Source of the DNA: Paraburkholderia domus
Lineage (GTDB): Bacteria; Pseudomonadota; Gammaproteobacteria; Burkholderiales; Burkholderiaceae
Assembly (NCBI RefSeq): GCF_905220705.1
Contig: NZ_CAJNAT010000004.1
Coordinates: 186,001 to 250,000, forward strand
Direction of reading: 5' to 3'
Length of the DNA: 64,000 nt
The notes beneath the pieces were generated by a model, which made no database searches, was not told where the DNA came from, and was given only the letters and a program-made list of their open reading frames with translations. The stretch's first letter is position 1; each line of letters opens with the position of its first letter. Below, one piece after another: positions 1 to 9,674 of the stretch. A program made the translations under genes and the position numbers.

Positions 1-22
1 TCCATCTCCTGATCGTCTTCAT
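1..22 (-). CDS. possible start of a leftward gene (partial)
   Basis: Only the first seven codons would lie inside the window (Met-Lys-Thr-Ile-Arg-Arg-Trp on the minus strand, ATG at 22). The start is preceded by an AAGGA-GGG-like purine stretch suitable as a ribosome binding site, and by an AT-rich region with two inverted repeats. The basic N-terminus would suit a signal peptide, but the rest is outside the window, so the family cannot be named. Confidence 0.3.
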
Positions 23-46
23 TTTCCCGTCCTTTTTCAGGTTGTC

Positions 47-60
47 ACGAAATATTTCGT
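47..60. promoter_or_regulatory. 14-bp perfect palindrome, candidate operator
   Basis: ACGAAATATTTCGT reads the same on both strands. It lies 25 bp upstream of the possible leftward start at 22, in non-coding AT-rich sequence, which is a typical place for a repressor or activator site. The protein that would bind it is unknown. Confidence 0.3.
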
Positions 61-127
61 AATCGGGAATGAATGTGCCGTGCAATTGAGTCGTCTGGAT
101 GAACTGACGCTTTCGATTTCATAACGC

Positions 128-144
128 GTAGCATCTCATGCTAC
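128..144. repeat. inverted repeat 7+3+7
   Basis: GTAGCAT-CTC-ATGCTAC is a perfect inverted repeat in the non-coding DNA between the window start and the AraC gene. It could be an operator or a small hairpin. It has no T tract, so it is not a convincing terminator. Confidence 0.3.
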
Positions 145-274
145 AGGCCGGAAAAACACGTAATAATATGTATGACTTAATGTTTCCTTAAGCATTGGGT
201 GATCCGGTGGTGCGTCAGGGGTGTGGCCGTCTGCGGCCGTTGAGCCGGGCTTGCGTGCCTACGATCGGAAGGTG

Positions 275-293
275 CGGCCGGGCAAGCCGGCCG
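275..293. terminator. GC-rich hairpin after the AraC gene
   Basis: CGGCCGG-GCAAG-CCGGCCG forms a perfect 7-bp stem just beyond the stop of the minus-strand AraC gene at 303. It may end that transcript, although no U tract follows on either strand. Confidence 0.3.
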
Positions 294-302
294 TACCCGG
301 AA

Positions 303-1148
303 TCAAGCCTTCAACGGCAGCCAGATTTCGAGCCCGCCCATGCCGCTGACGGGGTCGAACTTCTCGTCATAGCGCTCGAAGTTCGGTGCATCGGCCGGGA
401 TATGTCCCGATGCCGGCAGCCACTGATTCCAGATCGTGTTCCAGGTGCGCCGCACGGTCGAGATATGCTCGCGGTGGCTGAACACTGCGTAGCGCTGCGG
501 GGAAATGCGCAAGCGGCTTAGTTCGGTAGCTAATGCCGAAAAGTCACTGACTTCGACACCGCACAGATAGTCAATATTGCCGGCGTCGTCGGCGTTGTAG
601 CAGACGCCATACGCTACGTTGCCGACCTGGCCCGGCACTTTGCCGAAATAGTCGCCAAAGCGCTGCCACTGCGAAGGAATCGCGGCGCAGGTTTCGCTTG
701 TGTAGCGCTCGCTCAGGCCCGCGACGAGAAACGGTTTGCCGTCTTCGAAACGCGGCGGTTCCAGATGCGTGAAAGGGGTTTCGTCCATTTTGATCGGCTC
801 CACGATGGCAAGGCTGTCGAGATGACCACACGCGCGCAGCGCTTCGGGCGTGAGTCCGAATTGTTCGCGAAACGCACGCGTGAATGCTTCGTGAGAACCG
901 TAACCGGCGTCGATGGCGACTGTCAGAATATCGGGTGCACCGTCGGCGAGGCGCCGTGCCGCTTCGCTCAGGCGGCGCGCGCGAACATAGCGCATGACCG
1001 AAAGCCCGGTGGCCGCTTCGAAAGCGCGCGCCAGATGAAAGCGCGACACGCATCCGCAGTTTGCGATGTCATCGAGCGTCAGCTCGCGGGCAAAATGGCT
1101 TTCGATAAACCAGAGCGCTTTTCCAACGGGGTTCATATCAGCTCTCAT
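303..1148 (-). CDS. AraC-family regulator with GyrI-like effector domain
   Basis: A 281-residue transcriptional regulator of the Rob/SoxS-like architecture. Residues about 8-110 form two AraC helix-turn-helix motifs (CVSRFHLARAF, then GYGSHEAFTRAFREQFG). Residues about 125-280 form a GyrI-like small-molecule binding domain. A longer reading frame upstream would run into the end of the exporter gene, so the start is taken at 1148, with 1136 as the alternative. It lies 118 bp downstream of a DHA2 drug exporter on the same strand. That context suggests a ligand-responsive activator of the exporter, as in multidrug resistance loci. The ligand is not predictable. Confidence 0.85.
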   Translation of the reverse strand: MRADMNPVGKALWFIESHFARELTLDDIANCGCVSRFHLARAFEAATGLSVMRYVRARRLSEAARRLADGAPDILTVAIDAGYGSHEAFTRAFREQFGLTPEALRACGHLDSLAIVEPIKMDETPFTHLEPPRFEDGKPFLVAGLSERYTSETCAAIPSQWQRFGDYFGKVPGQVGNVAYGVCYNADDAGNIDYLCGVEVSDFSALATELSRLRISPQRYAVFSHREHISTVRRTWNTIWNQWLPASGHIPADAPNFERYDEKFDPVSGMGGLEIWLPLKA

Positions 1149-1266
1149 GTCTGCATGAAGCCAGCATAGCCAGGCGCGATCCGGCGCATTTGATCGCGCT
1201 TGCGGTTTTGCAACAGCCCGCGAATGAACTCCTTCGTATGCATGCTTCGAATACGCCGCGCGCAGA

Positions 1267-2763
1267 TCAATAGTTTTCCGTCGCTGCCTCGTTGCCGCTG
1301 GAGCGAGGATGTTCGGATGCTGATGTGCCGTGACCGTGTGCGTCCGCATCGGCGCCGCCAGGTTGCCCGGGGCGCAGCAGCAAACCGCCCAGCACACCCG
1401 CCGCTGCTGCGAAGATCGCACCGAACAGGAACGCCAGGTGATAGCCGCTATTGAGGGCCGCCGTAGCGCTCCCGGAAGCCTGCATCGCATCGCTGCGCGC
1501 GGCAGCGAGACTTGCGAGCACCGCGAGGCCGAGCGCGCCACCCATCATGAACGACGTATTGACGATACCGGACGCTAGGCCCGAATCGCTCGGATCGACG
1601 TCGCTCATGGCGGCCAACAACACGGGATTGAACGCGATGCCGGCGCCGAAGCCGAGCAGGAGCATGCCCGGCAGCACGTCGAACACGAAGCTGCCGTTGA
1701 CCGGCGCGCGTGCAAACAGCGCAAGGCCACATGCCGCGACAAGCAGCCCGGCAGCAAGCGGAAGACGCAGTCCGAAGCGCATCACCACGCGCGCCGACAG
1801 GCCCAACGAAAAGAACGCCATGATCAGATTGGCAGGCAAAAACGCGAGTCCGACCTGCAACGGCTGGTAGCCGAGCACACGTTGCAGATACAACGCGGAG
1901 ATGAAGAACCACGCGAACATTGCTGCCGCCCACAGTACGCCGACCACGTTGGCGGTCGCGACATTGCGCAAGCGGAACAGACCGAGCGGCATCAACGGAT
2001 GCTGCACGCGCGCTTCGATAACGAGAAACGCGATCAATAACGCGAGCGCGGCGAACAGCAGCCCCAGCGTCTGCATCGAGGTCCAGCCGGCTTCGTTGCC
2101 GTTCACGACTGCGTACACGGCGAGCATTAGCGAAGCCGTCACCGTCACCGCGCCGGCCACGTCGAGCCGTTCACCATGAGCATGACCTCGTGCAGAGGGC
2201 AGGAGCGTGACGCACAACGCGTAGACGGCGATGCCAATCGGCAAGTTGACGAGAAAGATCCAGTGCCAGCTCAGCAGGTTGGTCAGCAGACCGCCAAGCA
2301 ATACACCGATGCTGCCGCCACCCGCGCAGACGAACCCATATACGCCCATCGCTTTCGCCCGCTCACCGGTCTCGGTGAACAGGTTCATGATCAACGACAG
2401 CGAAACGGCTGAGACGACTGCGCCGCCCAGACCCTGCACGGCACGGGCGCACACCAGCAGAACTTGCGAGTTCGCCATGCCGCATGCGAGCGACGCCAGC
2501 GTGAACAGCGTGATGCCGCCGAGGAACAGCTTGCGGTGGCCGTAGAGATCACCCAGCCGCCCGCCAAGCAGCAGGCAACCGCCGAAGGTGAGCATGTACG
2601 CATTGACCACCCACACCAGCGAGGTCTCGGTAAAGCCGAGGTCCGCGGCGATCGACGGCAACGCGACGTTCACGATTGTCGTATCGAGCACGATCATGAG
2701 CACGCCGAGGCACAGAACGATCAGCGCCAGCCAGCGTTTGTTGCCGTGGATGGAATGGGTCAT
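1267..2763 (-). CDS. DHA2-family MFS drug exporter
   Basis: A 498-residue proton antiporter of the inner membrane, EmrB/QacA type with about 14 predicted transmembrane helices. The N-terminal motif DTTIVNVALPSIAADLG (residues about 27-43) is characteristic of the DHA2 family, and GGRLGDLYGHRKLF matches the MFS motif A loop. No membrane-fusion EmrA or outer-membrane partner is adjacent, so it probably works alone. The AraC-type regulator immediately downstream on the same strand may be cotranscribed with it. The substrate cannot be deduced; aromatic or biocidal compounds are typical for this family. Confidence 0.85.
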   Translation of the reverse strand: MTHSIHGNKRWLALIVLCLGVLMIVLDTTIVNVALPSIAADLGFTETSLVWVVNAYMLTFGGCLLLGGRLGDLYGHRKLFLGGITLFTLASLACGMANSQVLLVCARAVQGLGGAVVSAVSLSLIMNLFTETGERAKAMGVYGFVCAGGGSIGVLLGGLLTNLLSWHWIFLVNLPIGIAVYALCVTLLPSARGHAHGERLDVAGAVTVTASLMLAVYAVVNGNEAGWTSMQTLGLLFAALALLIAFLVIEARVQHPLMPLGLFRLRNVATANVVGVLWAAAMFAWFFISALYLQRVLGYQPLQVGLAFLPANLIMAFFSLGLSARVVMRFGLRLPLAAGLLVAACGLALFARAPVNGSFVFDVLPGMLLLGFGAGIAFNPVLLAAMSDVDPSDSGLASGIVNTSFMMGGALGLAVLASLAAARSDAMQASGSATAALNSGYHLAFLFGAIFAAAAGVLGGLLLRPGQPGGADADAHGHGTSASEHPRSSGNEAATENY

Positions 2764-2883
2764 GCAGGGGCTCCTTTGCCGTGGTCAATCGGGCGCAAGC
2801 GGATGCAAGCGGATGCCGGACGTGCCGCCGCTCGGCACAAAGTCGGAAACCCGGTCGGCAACCCGTTGATGGCAATGGGAAAT

Positions 2884-2893
2884 TTTAGTCTAG
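2884..2893. promoter_or_regulatory. TTTAGTCTAG element upstream of the exporter
   Basis: This 10-mer lies about 120 bp upstream of the exporter start. It recurs, inverted, inside an imperfect palindrome at 12228-12246. Sharing between two intergenic regions suggests a regulator half-site, but two 10-bp matches are weak evidence. Confidence 0.2.
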
Positions 2894-2943
2894 CACCCGT
2901 GACTTTTGACCCACAACTACGAATTCCTGGGCGGCGCGAGCCG

Positions 2944-3621
2944 TCAATGCCCGCCCAGTAGTTCGTACTTGCCGCCGCGCTCCAATGCCCGCTGATAGGC
3001 CGGCCGCGCGTGAATGCGCTTCAGGAAATCGACGACGGCGGGAATTTGCCCTTCCATGCCGCCGCGAGCGGTGGCAGCTTCGAGCGGGAAGCTCATCTGA
3101 ACATCGGCCGCCGTGAAATCGTTGCCGACGAACCAGCCGGTCGCGCTCAATTCGTTATTGATGTAGCCGAGGTGCAGCTTCAACTGCGGATCGATGAAGC
3201 TCGATTGCAGCGTCGACGCGATCTTGCGCGCAATCGGCTTGGCGAAGAACGGCATTGGCGCGCCGGCGATGCGCAGGGCGATCAGTTTTAGCAGCAGCGG
3301 CGGCATCGCCGAGCCTTCCGCGTAGTGCATCCAGTAGGTATAACGCAGCCGCTCGGGCGTGCCCGCTGCGGGCGCAAAGCGGCCCTGACCGTACTTGTCG
3401 ACCAGATACTCGATGATTGCACCGGATTCGGCGAGGGTCTGGCCGTCGTCGGTGATGACGGGCGACTTGCCGAGCGGATGGACTGCGCGCAACTCAGGCG
3501 GCGCCAGCATCGTTTTTGCGTCGCGCTCGTAGCGCTTGATCTCGTACGGAACGCCGAGTTCTTCGAGCAGCCACAACACGCGTTGCGAGCGGGAGTTATT
3601 CAGATGATGGACGATCAGCAT
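2944..3621 (-). CDS. glutathione S-transferase
   Basis: A 225-residue cytosolic glutathione transferase. Residues 1-80 form the thioredoxin-like glutathione-binding domain, with the SRSQRVLWLLEELG helix and the conserved ESGAIIEYL motif that holds the gamma-glutamyl group. Residues about 90-210 form the all-helical C-terminal domain. The start at 3621 follows no clear Shine-Dalgarno sequence. It lies downstream of the anthranilate operon on the same strand, separated by 88 bp. Whether it belongs to that operon is unclear, and no step of the pathway obviously needs it. Confidence 0.85.
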   Translation of the reverse strand: MLIVHHLNNSRSQRVLWLLEELGVPYEIKRYERDAKTMLAPPELRAVHPLGKSPVITDDGQTLAESGAIIEYLVDKYGQGRFAPAAGTPERLRYTYWMHYAEGSAMPPLLLKLIALRIAGAPMPFFAKPIARKIASTLQSSFIDPQLKLHLGYINNELSATGWFVGNDFTAADVQMSFPLEAATARGGMEGQIPAVVDFLKRIHARPAYQRALERGGKYELLGGH

Positions 3622-3709
3622 GGGTCGGGAAACGGTGGCCTGTGGAGTGTCACATCATAGGGGCGTTATGCCGAGGCATAGCTCCAGGAAAGAGGGGCTC
3701 CTTGATGGG

Positions 3710-5353
3710 CTAAGTCATCGTACGCAATTCGAAGCGTTTGATCTTGCCGGTTTCGGTGCGCGGCAGCGCCCCGATGAAAGCGATGACGCGCGGGTATTTA
3801 TACGGCGCCACGCTATTTTTAACGAAATCCTGCAGTTGCGCGACCATTTTGTCGTCAGGCGTATAACCTGGGTTCAGCACCACGAAGGCCTTGACGATCT
3901 GTCCGCGCGTCTCGTCGGGTACGCCGATCACGCCGCACTCAGCTACCGCATCGTGTTGCATCAGCACGCTTTCCACTTCCGGCCCGGAGATGTTGTAGCC
4001 GGCGGAGACGATCATGTCGTCGGCGCGCGCCTGATAAAACACGTAGCCGTCTTCGTCGAGATAGACCGAGTCGCCGGGAAGATTCCAGCCGTCACGTACG
4101 AACCGCGTTTGCCGCTCGTCGGCGAGATAGCGGCAGCCAGTCGGCCCGCGTACCGCGAGTTTGCCGATCGTGCCGGGCGCAACGGGCTGCATGGCGTCGT
4201 CCACGGCTTGCACGACGTAGCCCGGCACCGCGCGACCGATGGCATGCGGGCGGATCGCGTCGCCTTGCGCCGAGATGAAAATATGGATCAGTTCCGTGCC
4301 GCCGATCCCGTCGATCATGTCGATGCCGCTTGCGTCGTGCCATAGACGGCGCGTCGAATCCGGCAACGCCTCTCCCGCCGAGACCGTTTTCTTCAGGCTC
4401 GAAACGTCATGATGCGCAATGAGCGGTGCCATTTGCCGGTAGAACGTCGGCGCGGTGAACATGATCGTCGCGTGAAAGCGCTCGACGGTTTGCAGCAAGG
4501 TCTCGGGCGTGAGCCGCTCGATCAATACCGTTGACGCACCCACTCGCAGAGGAAAGCACAGCAAGCCGCCGAGGCCGAATGTGAAGGCGAGCGGCGGCGT
4601 GCCGCAAAATACATCGTCCGATGAAGGTTTCAGAACATGACGCGGAAACAGATCGCACATCGCCAGGACGTCGCGATGAAAGTGCATGCAACCCTTCGGC
4701 GCGCCTGTCGTGCCGCTGGTGAAGGCGATCAAGCAGACGTCGTCAGCGGCAGTGTCGCAGGCTGTGAAGTGGTCCGGTTTGTTGATCGCAAGAGTGTCGA
4801 GCGAATCGGTGGAATCATCATGAAACAGACGCGTTTGTTTCAGGCCCGCGCAATAGAACTCGTCCTGCGGATTGGTGCAGCGCGCGAGTTCGTCGGTCAG
4901 TCGTGCGTCGCATAGCGCGGCGCTGACTTGCGCCTTCTCGATGATCTGCTTGAGTTCTTTCGCACGCAGGAGCGGCATGGTGGGCACGACGACGAGGCCG
5001 GCCTTCAGGGCGGCGAGCGCCGTTACTGCCATGTGCAAGGTGTTCGGCCCGCGCAGCAGCACGCGGTTGCCCGGCTGCAAACCCATTTCATCGACCAGCA
5101 CGTGCGCGCTGCGATTCACCAAGGCAAGCAACTCACCGTAAGTGGTCGCTTGCGGCTTCCCATCCACGTCCGACCAGATCGCCGGACGGTCGCGATGTCC
5201 CGCTTCGATCGTTCTGTCGAGTAATTCCGTCGCGCAATTGAAGCGCGCCGGGTAAGCAACGTCCGGGTTGTCGAGCAGAAAGACGGGCCATTGATCCTGC
5301 GGCGGAAGATTGTCGCGCGCGAAGGTATCGACGTGTGCTGACGGTTCCATCAT
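3710..5353 (-). CDS. abmG: 2-aminobenzoate (anthranilate)-CoA ligase
   Basis: A 547-residue ANL-superfamily acid-CoA ligase that would activate anthranilate to 2-aminobenzoyl-CoA with ATP and CoA. It shows the P-loop-like TSGTTGAPKG motif (residues about 213-222), the GGTE adenine-binding motif, the YNISGPEVE hinge and the invariant catalytic lysine in GKIKRFELR near the C-terminus. Assignment to anthranilate rather than benzoate rests mainly on the neighbouring 2-aminobenzoyl-CoA monooxygenase/reductase and the matching Azoarcus evansii gene set, where the symbol abmG is used as I recall. It is the last gene of the operon, 73 bp after the RidA gene. Confidence 0.85.
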   Translation of the reverse strand: MMEPSAHVDTFARDNLPPQDQWPVFLLDNPDVAYPARFNCATELLDRTIEAGHRDRPAIWSDVDGKPQATTYGELLALVNRSAHVLVDEMGLQPGNRVLLRGPNTLHMAVTALAALKAGLVVVPTMPLLRAKELKQIIEKAQVSAALCDARLTDELARCTNPQDEFYCAGLKQTRLFHDDSTDSLDTLAINKPDHFTACDTAADDVCLIAFTSGTTGAPKGCMHFHRDVLAMCDLFPRHVLKPSSDDVFCGTPPLAFTFGLGGLLCFPLRVGASTVLIERLTPETLLQTVERFHATIMFTAPTFYRQMAPLIAHHDVSSLKKTVSAGEALPDSTRRLWHDASGIDMIDGIGGTELIHIFISAQGDAIRPHAIGRAVPGYVVQAVDDAMQPVAPGTIGKLAVRGPTGCRYLADERQTRFVRDGWNLPGDSVYLDEDGYVFYQARADDMIVSAGYNISGPEVESVLMQHDAVAECGVIGVPDETRGQIVKAFVVLNPGYTPDDKMVAQLQDFVKNSVAPYKYPRVIAFIGALPRTETGKIKRFELRTMT

Positions 5354-5426
5354 TGTCTCCCGGGCGTTGAGCCGGCTGAATGCGCTTCGGTTGGCTGGGT
5401 GGCTAGGTATTTCGTATTTCGAGCGC

Positions 5427-5822
5427 TTACTGGGGGATCACTGCCGTCGCTTCGATTTCGACCTTGGCTTCGTCTTCGATCAATGCGACGACCTGCACCG
5501 CGCTCATGGCGATGTCGTAGTCGCCGATCAACTCGCGAAACGCCCGGCCGATGTCTTTCAGCGAGGCGAGGTACTCGCGCTTGTCCGTGACGTACCACGT
5601 CAGGCGCACCAGATGCTCGGGTGCGCCACCCGCTTCATGCAGCACAGCCAGCACGTTCTTGAGCGCCTGAATGGCTTGTGATGCGAAGTCGGTGGTCTGG
5701 AAACGCGCCTGTTCGTCCCAGCCGATCTGGCCGGCGATGAACACTTGCGTGCCGGTTGCAGCGACGCCGTTCGCATAGCCGCGCGGCTTGATCCAGCCTG
5801 CGGGAAGGAGAGCTTTTTTCAT
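5427..5822 (-). CDS. RidA-family enamine/imine deaminase
   Basis: A 131-residue member of the RidA/YjgF/YER057c family. Archetypal members hydrolyse reactive enamines and imines to ketones and ammonia. The family arginine appears in the LVRLTWYVTD segment and the C-terminal EIEATAVI stretch is typical. Its start overlaps the thioesterase stop in an ATGA junction, so it is translationally coupled. In this pathway the ring product of 2-aminobenzoyl-CoA carries an enamine, so a RidA enzyme fits a deamination step; that role is inference. Confidence 0.85.
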   Translation of the reverse strand: MKKALLPAGWIKPRGYANGVAATGTQVFIAGQIGWDEQARFQTTDFASQAIQALKNVLAVLHEAGGAPEHLVRLTWYVTDKREYLASLKDIGRAFRELIGDYDIAMSAVQVVALIEDEAKVEIEATAVIPQ

Positions 5823-6262
5823 GAGCGATTCGCCTCAGTGGATTCGGGCTGTGGAGCAAACGCCGCGAGCGCGCTCGCGATGTCGGCGGGAATGTCGATG
5901 GATGTGCCGCTTTCGAGCGATGTCGTCACGAGCACCTGTTTCGCGCGAAAACGTGTTTCGTTGCCGCAATAGCCGAGGATGTCGATGCTGATCGAGCGCC
6001 GTCCAATTGCCACGACGCTGAGTGCCAACGTGATCGTTTCACCCATCTGGCTCGGCCGCGAAAACTCGCAATCGAGTTTGACGATCGGCAAGCCGACACG
6101 GCGTTGCGCGATCATCTGCGCATAGTCGATCCGCATGCCTTCGTTGAACCAGTCTTCGACCAACGCGTTGGTCATCACCAGATATTGCGGAAAGAACACA
6201 ATGCCGGCCGGATCGCAGTGCGAGAAACGGATGCGGACCGGTCTTTCGAAGGTCGTGTTCAT
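5819..6262 (-). CDS. hotdog-fold acyl-CoA thioesterase
   Basis: A 147-residue thioesterase of the 4-hydroxybenzoyl-CoA thioesterase type. The motif [13 protein letters not shown] near residues 14-26 contains the aspartate that serves as catalytic residue in the Pseudomonas-type family. It may release dead-end CoA esters or complete a ring-cleavage step in anthranilate breakdown. The ATG at 6262 overlaps the acyl-CoA dehydrogenase stop by four bases, and its own stop overlaps the RidA start in the same way. Confidence 0.85.
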   Translation of the reverse strand: MNTTFERPVRIRFSHCDPAGIVFFPQYLVMTNALVEDWFNEGMRIDYAQMIAQRRVGLPIVKLDCEFSRPSQMGETITLALSVVAIGRRSISIDILGYCGNETRFRAKQVLVTTSLESGTSIDIPADIASALAAFAPQPESTEANRS

Positions 6263-7467
6263 TTCGCTGCGTCCTTGGCGACTTCCGCGGCGTGAGCCTT
6301 CAGGAGGTCGCGGCCGACAATCAACTGCTGAACTTCAGTCGCGCCTTCATAAATCCGCAACGCGCGAATCTCGCGATACAGCATCTCGACGGCAGTGCCG
6401 CTTTGCACGCCCATGCCGCCATAGAGTTGTACCGCGGCGTCGATCACCTGTTGCGCACCTTCGCTTGCGTGCCACTTGGCCATGGCGGCTTCGCGCGTGA
6501 CGTTCTCGCCTTGATCGCGCAGCCAGGCCGCGCGGTAGACCAGCAACGCGCTACTGTCGATCGTCAATGCCATTTGTGCGAGTTTGGCTTGCGTCAACTG
6601 AAAATCGCCGAGCGTCTGTCCGAACATCTTGCGCGACGACGCACGCGAGATGCCTTCTGCCATTGCATGGCGCGCGAAACCCAACGACGCAGCCGCTACC
6701 GACGTGCGGAAAATATCCAGCGTACGCATCGCGAGTTTGAATCCTTCGGCAGGCGCGCCGAGCATCTGACTGCGCGGCACGCGTGCGCCGGCAAAGTGCA
6801 AACGCGCTAGCGGATGCGGCGCGATCACGTCGATGCGTTCGGCGATTTCCAGGCCCGGCGTGTCGGCGTCGACGATAAAGGCGGTGATGCCGCGCGCGCC
6901 TGGCGCTTCGCCGGTTCTGGCGAACACGACGTAGAAATCGGCGATGCCGCCGTTCGAGATCCACGTCTTGTCGCCGTCGAGTACGTAGAAGTCACCGTCT
7001 TCACGCGCTGAGAGGGACATGGCGGCGACGTCCGATCCCGCTTCCGGCTCCGACAAAGCGAAGGCGGCGATAGCGGTGCCGTTCGCCACGCGCGGCAAGT
7101 AGCGCGTCTTTTGCTCATGCGTGCCACCGAGCGAGATCGCGCCTGAGCCGAGCCCTTGCATCGCCAATGCGAAATCCGCGAGACCGGAATGCTTGGCGAG
7201 TGTTTCTCGCAGCAGGCACACGGCGCGTGTGTCGATCGTGTCACCGTGGCCACCGTAAGCAACGCCGCCGACGCCGTATTTCAGCCAACCCGCCGACCCG
7301 AGTTCACGGACCAGGCGGCGGCAGGTCGCATCGACGTCATCGTGCTCGACGTGCGAAAGATTCGCGAGGCACCATGCTTCGACACCCTTAGCCAGTTCGC
7401 GATGGCGTGGCTCGAAAAAAGGCCAGGCCAGCGCGCTGTGCGGATCCATATCGTTGTTCGTGCTCAA
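6259..7467 (-). CDS. acyl-CoA dehydrogenase
   Basis: A flavin-dependent acyl-CoA dehydrogenase of about 402 residues. It shows the [13 protein letters not shown]/substrate motif, the WISNGG motif and the C-terminal IYEGATEVQ segment, whose glutamate is the usual catalytic base. It would act in the beta-oxidation-like steps on the alicyclic CoA ester from anthranilate. The start is set at TTG 7467, because a GAGGGAG ribosome binding site sits about 8 bases upstream and only one base separates it from the hydratase stop. The ATG at 7449 (396 residues) has no ribosome binding site at the right distance. Confidence 0.85.
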   Translation of the reverse strand: MSTNNDMDPHSALAWPFFEPRHRELAKGVEAWCLANLSHVEHDDVDATCRRLVRELGSAGWLKYGVGGVAYGGHGDTIDTRAVCLLRETLAKHSGLADFALAMQGLGSGAISLGGTHEQKTRYLPRVANGTAIAAFALSEPEAGSDVAAMSLSAREDGDFYVLDGDKTWISNGGIADFYVVFARTGEAPGARGITAFIVDADTPGLEIAERIDVIAPHPLARLHFAGARVPRSQMLGAPAEGFKLAMRTLDIFRTSVAAASLGFARHAMAEGISRASSRKMFGQTLGDFQLTQAKLAQMALTIDSSALLVYRAAWLRDQGENVTREAAMAKWHASEGAQQVIDAAVQLYGGMGVQSGTAVEMLYREIRALRIYEGATEVQQLIVGRDLLKAHAAEVAKDAAK

Positions 7468-7468
7468 T

Positions 7469-8320
7469 TCAATCTCCCTCGAACACAGGGCGGGACTTTG
7501 CGGCAAATGCGCTATACGCCCGTTCGAAATCGCGCGTGCTCATGCAGATTGCCTGTGCTTGCGCTTCCGATTCGATCGCTTCGTCAATGCTCATGCTCCA
7601 TTCCTGGTGCAGCATCCTCTTCGTGATGCCATGCGCGAAGGTGGGGCCGGCGACGAGATCGGCGGCGAGTTTTTGTGCGTCTGCGAGGAGCGCTGCCGGT
7701 TCGCACAGGCGGTTATAGAAACCCCATGCGTGGCCTTCTTCGCCGCTCGCCGAGCGGCCGGTGAACAGCAGCTCGGCGGCGCGTCCCTGACCGATAATGC
7801 GCGGCAGGATCGCGCAAGCGCCCATATCGCAACCCGCGAGGCCGACGCGCGAGAACAGAAACGCGAGCTTGCTGCGCGCGGTGCCGAGGCGCATGTCGGA
7901 CGACATCGCCAGAATGGCGCCGGCGCCGGCGCATACACCGTCTACCGCAGCAATTACCGGTTGCGGGCAATGACGCATCGCTTTGACCAGGTCGCCGGTC
8001 ATACGCGTGAACAGCAACAGTTCCGGCATCGGCAGATCGATCAGCGGCGCGATGATGTCGTGCACGTCGCCGCCGGAGCAGAAGTTCTCGCCAGCGCCAT
8101 GAATCACTACCGCCTTGACGTCGGTCGCGTAGGTGAGTTGCCGGAACAGATCGCGCAACTCCGCATACGATTCGAATGTCAGCGGGTTCTTGCGTTCGGG
8201 CCGGTTCAGCGTGATCGTCGCGACCTTGTCGGCAACCGACCAGCCGAAGTGCTGCGCCTCGTAACCGGCGAGCGTCAGGCGGTTGCCGGCTAGTAGCGCA
8301 TCGGTGTTGGATCGTGTCAT
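7469..8320 (-). CDS. enoyl-CoA hydratase/isomerase family protein
   Basis: A 283-residue crotonase-fold protein. [10 protein letters not shown] and [18 protein letters not shown] match the two oxyanion-hole regions of the family. It probably hydrates or cleaves the unsaturated ring CoA ester in the anthranilate pathway. The ATG at 8320 follows a GGAGAAAG ribosome binding site. A longer frame reaching 8509 would overlap the MarR gene and is rejected. It stands 26 bp after the MarR gene and one base before the acyl-CoA dehydrogenase start. Confidence 0.85.
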   Translation of the reverse strand: MTRSNTDALLAGNRLTLAGYEAQHFGWSVADKVATITLNRPERKNPLTFESYAELRDLFRQLTYATDVKAVVIHGAGENFCSGGDVHDIIAPLIDLPMPELLLFTRMTGDLVKAMRHCPQPVIAAVDGVCAGAGAILAMSSDMRLGTARSKLAFLFSRVGLAGCDMGACAILPRIIGQGRAAELLFTGRSASGEEGHAWGFYNRLCEPAALLADAQKLAADLVAGPTFAHGITKRMLHQEWSMSIDEAIESEAQAQAICMSTRDFERAYSAFAAKSRPVFEGD

Positions 8321-8346
8321 GAGTGCTTTCTCCGATTCGGTGCGGA

Positions 8347-8904
8347 TCAGTCTTTCAGACTGTCGAGCAGATGTTTCTTGAGTTTGCCGAGGCGCTGATG
8401 GGTGCGCGATTTTTCGTCGAGACTCAAGCCGCCGAACAATTCGACAACCCATTGCTCGTGCGCGACTGCCATCTTGTCGAACGCCTTGCGGCCTGCGGGC
8501 GTGAGGCACACGCTGATCGAACGGCGATCGTTCGGATCGGTATCGCGTGAAACCAGACCTTCCTTTTCGAGCTGATCCGTGATGCCGGTCACGTTGCCGC
8601 CCGTCACCATCAAACGGCGCGACAGCTCGGTCATCTTCAGGCCTTCCGGATGACGTTCGAGTTGCGCCATCAAATCGAAACGCGGCAACGTGGTGTCGAA
8701 TTCGTTACGCAGGCGCTTGCGTAGTTCGGCTTGCACGAGATTGGTCGTGGTCAACATGCGCAGCCACAAACGCAGACCCATGTGACTATCGACGCCGGTG
8801 CTCATTTCCAGATCCACGACGTTCTCCGCTGGTTTGGCGACGCCTTTGCGTGGCGGCTTGACTTCTGCCGTCGGGGGTTTTTTGATGTTCGATGACTTGG
8901 TCAC
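8347..8904 (-). CDS. MarR-family regulator of the anthranilate operon
   Basis: A 185-residue winged-helix regulator. A Lys/Pro-rich N-terminal tail of about 35 residues precedes a MarR fold, with the recognition region [24 protein letters not shown] and the wing [12 protein letters not shown]. Such regulators in aromatic catabolism usually respond to the aryl-CoA ester. The start is GTG at 8904, where GTGA overlaps the stop of the preceding dehydrogenase and a GGAGAAG ribosome binding site precedes it. Lying inside the operon, it would be autoregulated. Its probable target is the palindrome at 12095-12111. Confidence 0.85.
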   Translation of the reverse strand: MTKSSNIKKPPTAEVKPPRKGVAKPAENVVDLEMSTGVDSHMGLRLWLRMLTTTNLVQAELRKRLRNEFDTTLPRFDLMAQLERHPEGLKMTELSRRLMVTGGNVTGITDQLEKEGLVSRDTDPNDRRSISVCLTPAGRKAFDKMAVAHEQWVVELFGGLSLDEKSRTHQRLGKLKKHLLDSLKD

Positions 8905-9674
8905 ATTACTTCTCCACCGGAGATGGAAATGGATTGGCCCGTGATCGCGTCCGAGCCGGGTTGGCAGAGCCACAGCACTGCGTTGGCGACCTGCTCCGGA
9001 CTCACAAAGCGATGTTGCGGATTCGAGCGAAGCAAGGTTTCGCGCGCCTGCTGTTCGGTGCGCGAGGTCTTGCTGGTGATCTGTTCGAGCGATGCGTGCA
9101 GCAGCTCGGTCTCCGTGTAGCCGGGGCAGACTGCATTGACGGTGACGCCTTTCGTGGCGACTTCCAGTGCGAGTGAACGCGTCAAGCCGATCACGCCATG
9201 TTTCGCGGCGCAGTAAGCGGCGACGTACGCATAGCCGATTTGCCCCGCCGTGCTCGCGACATTGACGATACGGCCGTGGCCGCGTTCGAGCATGCCGGGC
9301 AATACGGCGCGCGTGCCGAGGAACACGCCGGTGAGGTTCACGTCGAGCATGCGTTGCCAGAGCGCCATGTCGGTATGGCTGAACGGCGCGGCTTGCGCCT
9401 GGCCCGCGTTGTTGACGAGGATGTCGATTGCGCCGGCTTGTGCGAATGCTTTCTCGACCGATTCTTCGCTCGCGACGTCGACGCTGATGCAGGCGACCTC
9501 GCCGAGCCCGTTGAAATTTTCGCGCTGCGCATCAAGACGTTGTGCGTTCCGCCCCATCAAGGTGACGCGCGCGCCGGCGCGCAGCAGCGCTTCGGCCACC
9601 GCTGCACCGATGCCGCTGCCGCCGCCGGTGACGACAGCGTGCTGTCCTGCGAGCGTTCTGATGGGCGTGTTCAC
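8901..9674 (-). CDS. short-chain dehydrogenase (3-hydroxyacyl-CoA type)
   Basis: A 257-residue classical SDR with the NAD(P) motif TGGGSGIG near residue 16, the NNAG motif and the catalytic Ser and Tyr-x-x-x-Lys (YCAAK). By position it should oxidise the hydroxyacyl-CoA intermediate of anthranilate breakdown. It starts with GTG at 9674, whose GTGA overlaps the monooxygenase stop, and its own stop overlaps the GTG of the MarR gene in the same way. The three genes are therefore translationally coupled. Confidence 0.85.
   Translation of the reverse strand: MNTPIRTLAGQHAVVTGGGSGIGAAVAEALLRAGARVTLMGRNAQRLDAQRENFNGLGEVACISVDVASEESVEKAFAQAGAIDILVNNAGQAQAAPFSHTDMALWQRMLDVNLTGVFLGTRAVLPGMLERGHGRIVNVASTAGQIGYAYVAAYCAAKHGVIGLTRSLALEVATKGVTVNAVCPGYTETELLHASLEQITSKTSRTEQQARETLLRSNPQHRFVSPEQVANAVLWLCQPGSDAITGQSISISGGEVM

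Noticed and set aside
195..521. 108-codon rightward open frame
   Set aside because: It overlaps the AraC gene on the opposite strand, has no family features, and reflects high GC content.
1149..1541. Long N-terminal extension of the AraC frame
   Set aside because: It is arginine-rich nonsense overlapping the exporter's 3' end; the AraC domain starts at 1148 or 1136.
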